The notes under the pieces are model-generated. The model made no database searches, had not been told where the DNA came from, and saw nothing but the letters and a program-made list of their open reading frames with translations. Source: Chloroflexota bacterium (lineage in GTDB: Bacteria > Chloroflexota > Dormibacteria > Dormibacterales > Dormibacteraceae). From it: a DNA stretch of 5,255 nt. The position numbers were made by a program, and so were the translations under genes. Positions 1-4,696 of the stretch are shown one piece after another. Within the stretch, counting starts at the first letter, position 1, and each line of letters starts with the position of its first letter. The stretch spans positions 1 to 5,255 of the forward strand of contig VBJR01000409.1 of NCBI GenBank assembly GCA_005880175.1, given 5' to 3'.

Positions 1-2
1 AG

Positions 3-227
3 GAGCTGGCCGCGGAGATCCTCGGCGTCGACCCGGAGCAGGTGCAGCTGAACGTCAGCTTCGCCCGCGACCTGGCGGCCGACTCCCTCGACCTGGTCGA
101 GCTGATCGCCGCCGTCGAGGACAAGTACGACGTCGAGCTGCCGGAGGACGAGCTGGAGCGGATGAAGAACGTCGGCGACCTCTGGGTGTTCCTGGAGGAG
201 AAGGCCGCCCAGCGGGCGCGGGCGTAA
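3..227 (+). CDS. acpP: Acyl carrier protein (5'-partial)
   Basis: This is a 4'-phosphopantetheine carrier that holds growing acyl chains as thioesters for the FabH, FabD and FabG enzymes encoded next to it. The frame is open from the window edge; 74 residues are visible and an ACP is usually about 80, so only a few N-terminal residues are missing. The attachment motif DSLD is present, with the serine codon at 84-86, inside FARDLAADSLDLVEL (start of helix II). The acidic helix II/III region (VEDKYDVELPEDELERM) is typical of ACPs. An internal GTG at 42 would cut off helix I and is not a credible start. The TAA stop at 225-227 lies 3 nt before the fabH ATG, so the genes are almost certainly co-transcribed. 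It could be a specialised rather than housekeeping ACP, given the operon context. Confidence 0.93.
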   Translation, partial: ELAAEILGVDPEQVQLNVSFARDLAADSLDLVELIAAVEDKYDVELPEDELERMKNVGDLWVFLEEKAAQRARA

Positions 228-230
228 GCC

Positions 231-1268
231 ATGGCCGTCACGCAGGCCCCGCGAGTGCGCTCGGACGCCCTGCCGCTGCGCACGTACCGCAGCCAGGGCC
301 GCCGGTGCGCCATCGCCGGCATCGGCGTCCACGTGCCCGAGCGGGTGGTCACCAACCAGGACCTCGAGCGGATGGTCGACACGTCGGACAAGTGGATCGC
401 GGAGCGCACCGGCATCCGTGAGCGGCGGGTGGCCGAGCCCGGCACCCCGACGTTCGAGATCGCCGCGAAGGCGGCGTGGGCCGCGCTCGAGCAGGCGGAG
501 ACCCGGCCCGAGGACCTGGACATGATCCTCGTCGCCACGTCCACGCCGGACGGCCCGTTCCCCAGCATCGCGTGCCGGGTGCAGAACGAGCTCGGCGTCC
601 CCGGCTGCTGCGCCATGGACGTGCTGGCCGCGTGCAGCGGCTTCGCCTACGCGCTCTCGCTGGCCGACGCGTACGTCGCCAGCGGGCGGGCCGACACGAT
701 CCTGGTGATCGGCGCCGAGGTGCTCAGCCGGCTGGTGGACTGGACCGACCGGTCCACGTGCGTCCTGTTCGCGGACGGCGCCGGCGCGGCCGTCGTGCGG
801 CCGGCCGGGCGCGGCGCCGGCTTCCTGAGCTGGTGCCTGGGCGCGGACGGCCGCGGCTACGACAAGATCACGTGCGGCGACATCGAGCGCGGCGGGTACG
901 TGAGCGGCGAGCCCAACCCGCGAATCGCCATGAAGGGTCCGGACGTCTTCAAGTTCGCGACGGACATCTTCATCCGGCAGGCCTTCGCGGTCACCGCCGC
1001 CGTGGACATGACGATGGACGACATCGACCTGTGGGTCCCGCACCAGGCCAACAGCCGCATCATCGAGGCGGCGGCGCAGCGCATCGGCCTGCCGATGGAT
1101 CGGGTGATGGTCAACATCGACCGCTACGGCAACACCTCGACCGCGACGATCCCGCTCGCCCTGCACGACGCGCTCCGCCAGGACCGCATCCACTCCGGCG
1201 ACCGGATCCTGATCGCCGGCTTCGGCTCAGGCCTGACGTGGGCCGCCTGCCTGCTCGAATGGGAGTGA
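231..1268 (+). CDS. fabH: 3-oxoacyl-ACP synthase III (KAS III, FabH)
   Basis: FabH performs the first condensation of type II fatty-acid synthesis, joining an acyl-CoA starter to malonyl-ACP. The 345-residue protein carries the complete Cys-His-Asn triad in its usual contexts: Cys135 (AACSGF), His271 (PHQAN) and Asn301 (YGNTS). Other family signatures are DTSDKWIAERTGIRERR (residues 50-66), DWTDRSTCVLFADGAGA (170-186) and the C-terminal GFGSGLTWAACLLEW. It is somewhat longer than E. coli FabH (317 aa), mostly because about 23 residues precede the usual start of the fold (CAIAGIG). An in-frame GTG at 255 is an alternative start, but neither site has a clear Shine-Dalgarno, and ATG follows the ACP stop by 3 nt, suggesting translational coupling. 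Phe110 (GPFPSIAC) matches the position in E. coli FabH (Phe87) linked to the starter-acyl pocket; starter preference cannot be read from sequence alone. Confidence 0.95.
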   Translation: MAVTQAPRVRSDALPLRTYRSQGRRCAIAGIGVHVPERVVTNQDLERMVDTSDKWIAERTGIRERRVAEPGTPTFEIAAKAAWAALEQAETRPEDLDMILVATSTPDGPFPSIACRVQNELGVPGCCAMDVLAACSGFAYALSLADAYVASGRADTILVIGAEVLSRLVDWTDRSTCVLFADGAGAAVVRPAGRGAGFLSWCLGADGRGYDKITCGDIERGGYVSGEPNPRIAMKGPDVFKFATDIFIRQAFAVTAAVDMTMDDIDLWVPHQANSRIIEAAAQRIGLPMDRVMVNIDRYGNTSTATIPLALHDALRQDRIHSGDRILIAGFGSGLTWAACLLEWE

Positions 1269-2194
1269 CGCTGAGCGGGCCGATCGCCCTCCTCTTCCCG
1301 GGCCAGGGAGCGCAGCGGCCCGGGATGGGGCGCCGGCTCTACGAGCGGTACCCGGCCGCGCAGCGGGTGTTCCAGCGCGCCGAGGAGATCCTCGGGATGC
1401 CGGTCCGCCGGCTCTGCTTCGAGGGCCCGGAGGAGGAGCTCAACCGGACCGAGAACATCCAGCCGTGCGTCATGACCGTGTGCTGGGCGGCGTACGAGAT
1501 CTGGCGCGAGAGCTACGGCATGGAGCAGGTGCGCGTCCTGGCGGGCCACTCGCTGGGCGAGTTCACGGCGCTGGCCGCGGGCCGGGCGGTGTCGTGGGAG
1601 ACCGCCCTGCTGCTCGTCCAGGAGCGGGGCCGGATCATGGCCGAGGCGTCGCGGACGCAGCCGGGCGGCATGCTCGCGATCGTGGGCCTGGACGAGGACC
1701 GGGTCGAGACGATCCGGCTGGAGGCGTCCCGGCTGGGCCGGCTGTACCTGGCCAACCGCAACGCGGACGTCCAGTTCGTGCTGTCCGGCGAGCTGCCGGC
1801 GGTCGAGGAGGCCCAGCGGCTGGCGCTGGCGGCGGGGGCACGGAGGGCGCTCATCCTTACCGTGCCGCTGCCAGCGCACTCGCCGCTGATGGAGGCGGCG
1901 GGCGCGACGTTCCGCGCCGTGCTCGACCGGCTGCCCATCGAGATGCCCCAGCTGCCGATCCTGGCCAACGCGACGGGGCAGGCGATCGCCTCGCTCACCG
2001 ACCTGCGCCAGGAGCTGGGCAACCACCTGCTGCGCCCGGTGGACTGGGCGCGGACGATGGTGTCGCTGCGCGCGATGCAGGTGACGACGGTCGTCGAGCT
2101 GGGCCCGGGCCGCGTCCTGGCCAGCCTGGCCGCCAAGCACCTGCCCGGCGTGGACACCTGGAACGCGGAGGAGCTCTTCGTTGAACTCGCGTGA
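1259..2194 (+). CDS. fabD: Malonyl-CoA:ACP transacylase (FabD)
   Basis: FabD transfers malonyl from CoA to the ACP, supplying extender units to FabH and to an elongating ketosynthase not in this window. The 311-residue length matches the family. Motifs in order: LLFPGQGAQ (11-19), GHSLGE with the nucleophile Ser98, Arg123 (QERGRIM) for the malonyl carboxylate, and catalytic His207 (PAHSPLM), ending with ELGPGRVL. Residues keep a constant +6 offset from E. coli Ser92/Arg117/His201, so there is no internal gap. Two departures stand out: PLPAHS replaces the usual APFHS, and His256 sits where E. coli has Gln250, whose main-chain carbonyl contacts the catalytic His, so the change may be tolerated. 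The start is ambiguous: ATG 1259 overlaps fabH by 10 nt, and in-frame GTG 1265 overlaps by 4 nt (GTGA) and would give 309 aa. Neither has a convincing Shine-Dalgarno, so coupling to fabH is likely. Confidence 0.94.
   Translation: MGVTLSGPIALLFPGQGAQRPGMGRRLYERYPAAQRVFQRAEEILGMPVRRLCFEGPEEELNRTENIQPCVMTVCWAAYEIWRESYGMEQVRVLAGHSLGEFTALAAGRAVSWETALLLVQERGRIMAEASRTQPGGMLAIVGLDEDRVETIRLEASRLGRLYLANRNADVQFVLSGELPAVEEAQRLALAAGARRALILTVPLPAHSPLMEAAGATFRAVLDRLPIEMPQLPILANATGQAIASLTDLRQELGNHLLRPVDWARTMVSLRAMQVTTVVELGPGRVLASLAAKHLPGVDTWNAEELFVELA
2167..2173 (+). promoter_or_regulatory. Strong ribosome binding site fixing the TTG start of fabG
   Basis: GGAGGAG lies inside the 3' end of fabD, 7 nt before TTG at 2181. 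It decides the start of fabG, since no ATG or GTG in that frame precedes the conserved LEGRTALVTGG segment. Confidence 0.75.
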
Positions 2195-2834
2195 GCTGGA
2201 AGGCCGCACCGCGCTGGTGACGGGCGGCGGCAAGGGAATCGGGCGCGCCGTGTCGTGCTCGCTGGCGAAGATGGGCGCGACCGTGGTCGTCAACTACCGC
2301 TCCGACGTCCAGGCGATGGTGAAGGAGCTCGGCGTCGTGGACCTGCTGGTCAACAACGCCGGCGCGGTGCGCGACAATCTCCTGTTGCGGATGAAGCCGG
2401 AGGACTGGGACCACATCATCCAGACGGATCTCACGTCGGCCTACCACACGACGAGGGCCGTGATGAGCGGCATGCTGCGCAAGCGCTGGGGCCGGATCGT
2501 CAACATGACGTCCATCGTGGGCATCACCGGCAACCCCGGCCAGGCCAACTACGCGGCCGCCAAGGCGGGCCTGATCGGCTTCACGAAGGCGATCGCCAAG
2601 GAGATCGGGTCGCGCAGCATCACGTGCAACGCCGTCGCGCCCGGCTACGTGCGCACCGAGCTGACCCGGGGCTCGCTCAACGACGAGATCGTCGCCGAGC
2701 TGGTCAAGATGACGCCGCTGCAGCGCGAGGGCACCCCCGAGGACGTCGCCGCCGCCGTCGCGTTCCTCTGCTCCGAGGGCGCGTCTTTCATCACCGGCCA
2801 CGTGCTGGTGGTGGATGGAGGGCTGTCGGTCTGA
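2181..2834 (+). CDS. fabG: 3-oxoacyl-ACP reductase (FabG), short, with an internal ~30-residue loss
   Basis: FabG is the NADPH-dependent short-chain dehydrogenase that reduces 3-oxoacyl-ACP to 3-hydroxyacyl-ACP. Visible motifs: the cofactor loop TGGGKGIGR (14-22), VNNAG (57-61), Ser111 (MTSIVG), the YxxxK pair Tyr124/Lys128 (QANYAAAKAG) and the C-terminal VLVVDGGLSV. The protein has 217 residues against about 244-250 in the family. The loss is localised: comparing spacing with E. coli FabG, about 30 residues are missing between the cofactor loop and NNAG, at NYRSD/VQAMV (residues 38-47). This removes the helix and strand that carry the adenine-contacting Asp of the Rossmann fold. The remainder stays in frame. 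Asp83 (QTDLTS) replaces the Asn of the classical Asn-Ser-Tyr-Lys tetrad. Start is TTG with a strong Shine-Dalgarno, overlapping fabD by 14 nt. The family call is secure; activity as written is doubtful. Confidence 0.9.
   Translation: MNSRELEGRTALVTGGGKGIGRAVSCSLAKMGATVVVNYRSDVQAMVKELGVVDLLVNNAGAVRDNLLLRMKPEDWDHIIQTDLTSAYHTTRAVMSGMLRKRWGRIVNMTSIVGITGNPGQANYAAAKAGLIGFTKAIAKEIGSRSITCNAVAPGYVRTELTRGSLNDEIVAELVKMTPLQREGTPEDVAAAVAFLCSEGASFITGHVLVVDGGLSV
2817..2822 (+). promoter_or_regulatory. Ribosome binding site for the zinc-finger part of accD
   Basis: GGAGGG within the last codons of fabG is 8 nt upstream of CTG at 2831. No ATG, GTG or TTG exists in the zinc-finger frame near here, so this spacing is the main support for a CTG start overlapping the fabG stop as CTGA. 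Confidence 0.5.
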
Positions 2835-3001
2835 GCGCCCAGACCGTCGCGAGGTACGGCACCAGGCTGCCGCCGATCTCGCTCACCACCAACTGCCCGA
2901 GCTGCGGGGTCGGCCTGGTGCCGGAGGAGCTCCGCGAGCAGGTCTACGTCTGCGACTGCGGGCACCACTTCCGGATGCACGCGGACGCCTGGATCGCGCT
3001 G
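2831..3001 (+). pseudogene. accD: AccD N-terminal zinc-finger fragment (frame-disrupted 5' part of accD)
   Basis: This stretch encodes the zinc-ribbon that precedes the catalytic domain of bacterial carboxyltransferase beta subunits. Counted from a probable CTG start, about 57 residues align with the family: Cys22-x2-Cys25 (NCPSCG), then Cys41-x-Cys43 (VCDCGHHFRM), ending at WIAL. The family pattern for the second pair is C-x2-C (VCPxCGHHF), so one codon appears to be missing. After 3001 this frame no longer resembles AccD, while the catalytic domain resumes in another frame (+1 relative to this one) by 3012, with about 20-25 family residues absent between. In E. coli this segment runs from LHSL to the KKYKDRL region. 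The frame stays open far downstream, but only because the DNA is GC-rich. I read this as the 5' part of a broken or mis-sequenced accD. It could otherwise be a separately translated zinc-finger peptide. Confidence 0.75.
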
Positions 3002-3011
3002 GGAGTGGCGG

Positions 3012-3596
3012 GTGCCCAAGCCGTACCAGGAGACGATCGAGCAGGCGCGCGAGGAGGGCCTCAACGAGGCGGTCCGCGTGGGCATGGCGGAGCTGGACGG
3101 GCGGCCGCTCTGGCTGGCCGTGTTCGACTTCCGGTTCGTCGGCGGCACGCTCAGCATCGTGGCCGGCGAGCGGCTGGCCCGGGGTCTCGAGCAGGCGACC
3201 GCCTCCCGGACGCCGTACGTGCTGGTCGCCGCCACCGGCGGGGCCCGCATGCAGGAGGGCGTCCTGGCGTTGATGCAGATGGCCAAGGTCAACGGCGCGC
3301 TGAGCCGGCTGCACCGGGCCGGCCTGCCCTACATCTCGATCCTGACCGACCCCACGTACGGCGGCACCCCGGCCTCGTTCGCGCTGCTCGGCGACGTCAA
3401 CATCGCGGAGCCGGGCGCGTCGATCGGGTTCACCGGGCCACGGATCATCAGGCAGGCGACGTACGCGGTGCTGCCCCCCGGATTCCAGAGCGCGGAGTAC
3501 CAGCTCCGCTGCGGGCAGGTCGACATGGTCGTGCCCCGGACGGAGCTCCGGGAGCGGGTGGCCCACCTGCTCACGCTGTACGGGAGGACCCTGTGA
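3012..3596 (+). CDS. accD: Acetyl-CoA carboxylase carboxyltransferase beta subunit, catalytic domain
   Basis: With AccA this subunit transfers CO2 from carboxybiotin to acetyl-CoA, giving malonyl-CoA for FabD. The 194 residues from GTG 3012 cover the crotonase-fold domain: DFRFVGGTLS (39-48), ATGGARMQEG (74-83, with the oxyanion Gly76-Gly77), LMQMAK, LTDPTYGG (111-118), GDVNIAEPGASIGFTGPRII (127-146) and LPPGFQSAE (154-162). Full-length AccD is about 280-300 residues; the zinc finger is encoded just upstream in a different frame. GGGAG at 3001-3005, 6 nt before the GTG, could allow independent initiation. The FVGGTLSIVAGE loop differs from the usual FMGGSMGSVVGE, suggesting a divergent accessory lineage. 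The gene overlaps the next start as GTGA. The family assignment is very secure; whether the protein is made intact as a fusion with the zinc finger is not. Confidence 0.9.
   Translation: MPKPYQETIEQAREEGLNEAVRVGMAELDGRPLWLAVFDFRFVGGTLSIVAGERLARGLEQATASRTPYVLVAATGGARMQEGVLALMQMAKVNGALSRLHRAGLPYISILTDPTYGGTPASFALLGDVNIAEPGASIGFTGPRIIRQATYAVLPPGFQSAEYQLRCGQVDMVVPRTELRERVAHLLTLYGRTL
3582..3587 (+). promoter_or_regulatory. Ribosome binding site for accA
   Basis: GGGAGG lies 5 nt before GTG 3593, which overlaps the accD TGA as GTGA. The site is good and marks the expected accA start, but the frame it opens is not the frame of the AccA body. Confidence 0.6.
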
Positions 3597-3622
3597 CCAC
3601 GCACGCCCAGCGCGACACGCTG
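3593..3622 (+). pseudogene. accA: AccA N-terminal stub, out of frame with the AccA body
   Basis: The GTG at 3593 has a good Shine-Dalgarno and the GTGA overlap with accD seen elsewhere in this operon. It encodes (M)TTHAQRDTL, which loosely resembles the HPQRPxTLDY stretch ahead of the core in AccA proteins. After about ten codons the AccA core continues in another frame as EAPDFVELHGDR starting at 3622. Relative to the family (TLDY...DFVELHGDR), a handful of residues plus a frame-changing number of bases seem to be missing, and the longer helical N-terminus of E. coli AccA is absent. The resemblance of this short stub is suggestive only. Confidence 0.5.
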
Positions 3623-3678
3623 AGGCGCCCGACTTCGTCGAGCTGCACGGCGACCGGGTCTCGCACGACGACCCGGCG

Positions 3679-4383
3679 GTGGTGGCGGGCCTGGGCACGT
3701 GGCGGGGCCGGACGGTCGTGTTCCTGGGCCAGCAGAAGGGCCGCACCCTGGCGGCCCGGGTGGCCCGGAACTGGGGCATGATGCACCCCGAGGGCTTTCG
3801 CAAGGCGCTGCGCCTGGGTCGCCAGGCCGCCAAGTTCGGGTTCCCCATCATCTCCCTGGTGGACACGCCGGGCGCGTACCCGGGCGAGTCCGCCGAGGAG
3901 CGGGGGGTGGCGTCGGCGATCGGGGCCGCGATCCTGGAGTGGTTCGAGATCCCGGTCCCGGTGGTCGCGGTCGTGATCGGGGAGGGCAGCTCGGGCGGGG
4001 CGCTCGGCATCGCGGTGGCGGAGCGGGTGCTGATGCTGGAGAACTCGCTGTACACGGTGGCGTCGCCGGAGGCGGCGGCGTCGATCGTGTGGCGCGACAA
4101 CGCCCGCAAGGTCGAGGCGGCGGAGCAGCTCCAGATCACGTCCCGCGACCTGCTCGCGATGGGCGTGGTCGAGGAGGTGGTCCCGGAGCCCGAGGGCGGC
4201 GCGCACATGGACTACGACGCGACGGCGCAAGCCCTGGACGCGGCGCTGTGGCGGAACATGGAGCCGCTCCTCACGATGCCGAGCGACGAGCTGCTCCAGC
4301 ACCGCTACGAGCGGTTCCGGTACATCGACTCGCTGGTCGCCGCGGACCCCCGCTTCGGCCCGAAGGTGGAGCCGAAGCTCTAG
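3679..4383 (+). CDS. accA: Acetyl-CoA carboxylase carboxyltransferase alpha subunit (AccA), core
   Basis: This is the partner of AccD in the carboxyltransferase that produces malonyl-CoA. Motifs, numbered from the in-frame GTG 3679: GQQKGR (17-22), GMMHPEGFRKALRL (33-46), VDTPGAYPG (61-69), IGEGSSGGAL (100-109, with the oxyanion GG pair), VLMLENSLYTVASPE (117-131) and VPEPEGGAH (168-176). Homology actually begins 19 codons upstream at 3622 with EAPDFVELHGDR, where there is no in-frame start. GTG 3679 is only the first start codon in this frame and would drop conserved residues. The probable original start, GTG 3593, is in another frame. Core plus stub would total about 263 residues, against 319 in E. 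coli, whose N-terminus is longer. IGEGSSGG replaces IGEGGSGG, and SPEAAA replaces SPEGCA. The last operon gene seen here, it ends 344 nt before the 3' end of the convergent lipoprotein gene. Confidence 0.88.
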   Translation: MVAGLGTWRGRTVVFLGQQKGRTLAARVARNWGMMHPEGFRKALRLGRQAAKFGFPIISLVDTPGAYPGESAEERGVASAIGAAILEWFEIPVPVVAVVIGEGSSGGALGIAVAERVLMLENSLYTVASPEAAASIVWRDNARKVEAAEQLQITSRDLLAMGVVEEVVPEPEGGAHMDYDATAQALDAALWRNMEPLLTMPSDELLQHRYERFRYIDSLVAADPRFGPKVEPKL

Positions 4384-4462
4384 AGCGAAGGCGGTTCGGG
4401 CAGCTGACGGGCCGGGGCTCCGCACGCGCCGTGCTTCCAGGCTCCGCCCTCATCACCCGTCC

Positions 4463-4488
4463 CGGCCTGCCATGAGGTAGGCAGGCCG
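4463..4488. repeat. Inverted repeat, 9-bp stem and 8-nt loop, downstream of accA
   Basis: CGGCCTGCC (4463-4471) pairs perfectly with GGCAGGCCG (4480-4488) around the loop ATGAGGTA. It begins 80 nt after the accA stop, so it could contribute to ending the operon transcript. No T-tract follows, but high-GC actinobacteria often use hairpins without one. Confidence 0.6.
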
Positions 4489-4502
4489 CTGGCACCCCGG
4501 CA

Positions 4503-4538
4503 CCCATCGTCCAGATCGTGACCGACCTGGACGATGGG
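4503..4538. terminator. Candidate hairpin terminator after accA
   Basis: CCCATCGTCCAG (4503-4514) and CTGGACGATGGG (4527-4538) are perfect 12-bp inverted repeats. After one mismatch the stem gains three more pairs (TCG with CGA), leaving a tetraloop TGAC (4519-4522). It lies between convergent genes, about 120 nt after the accA stop and about 190 nt beyond the lipoprotein stop, so it could act on the operon. There is no T-run on either strand. The structure is certain; its terminator function is inferred from position. Confidence 0.55.
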
Positions 4539-4604
4539 ATCCCGGCCGGCTGGCGTCGGCCATCACGCCGGGAGGCAGCGCGGCGCGATTCCCCTGCCAC
4601 CCCC

Positions 4605-4680
4605 GAGGACGGAAAGGTTGAAGTGTCGATACTTGCACGCCTCAAGAGGTGGGGAGACGTTGAAGTTCCGACACTTCAAC
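4605..4680. repeat. Tandem pair of degenerate 22-bp palindromes with 42-bp period
   Basis: Two 22-bp units, 4617-4638 and 4659-4680, start exactly 42 bp apart. Both approximate a perfect palindrome with half-sites GTTGAAGTGTC and GACACTTCAAC: the first matches 19 of 22 positions, the second 20 of 22, and they match each other at 17 of 22 without gaps. Weak similarity extends leftward (GAGG followed by GGA-rich sequence), suggesting a duplicated unit of about 42 bp. The units are clearly AT-richer than the flanking DNA. Possible identities are a dispersed REP- or MITE-like palindrome, a protein-binding site, or part of a terminator. I do not recognise a named family. Confidence 0.75.
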
Positions 4681-4696
4681 GTCTCCCCGGCGTGCA
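4634..4696. terminator. Large hairpin, 16-bp perfect stem with outer extension, near the lipoprotein 3' end
   Basis: GGGGAGACGTTGAAGT (4651-4666) pairs perfectly with 4673-4688 around the six-base loop TCCGAC. A second set of arms, TGCACGCC (4634-4641) and GGCGTGCA (4689-4696), adds eight pairs if the nine bases 4642-4650 bulge out. On the minus strand it begins 30 nt after the lipoprotein stop codon, a natural terminator position. Its core overlaps the second 22-bp palindromic unit. No T-tract follows on either strand, so termination is an inference from position and stem strength. Confidence 0.6.

Noticed and set aside
476..2194. A 572-codon plus-strand open frame covering fabH and fabD
   Set aside because: Its first two thirds is an Arg/Pro/Gly-rich out-of-frame reading of fabH; only the part from about 1259 is real (fabD).
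1124..2293. Long minus-strand open frame opposite fabD
   Set aside because: Low-complexity Arg/Ala/Leu/Pro composition with no motifs; typical antisense shadow in high-GC DNA, fully covered by a recognised gene.
2831..3596. Programmed ribosomal frameshift joining the two accD parts
   Set aside because: No slippery heptamer or positioned downstream structure is evident, and frameshifting would not supply the 20-25 missing family residues.
2883..4208. 441-codon minus-strand open frame opposite accD and accA
   Set aside because: No recognisable domain, and it lies antisense to conserved protein-coding sequence; a GC-driven shadow.
4605..4680. CRISPR array
   Set aside because: Only two degenerate units with a 20-bp gap, no further units, and no cas genes in the window.
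4617..4680. Operator of a promoter for a flanking gene
   Set aside because: Both flanking genes end at this region and none starts here, so an ordinary promoter-operator role is not supported.
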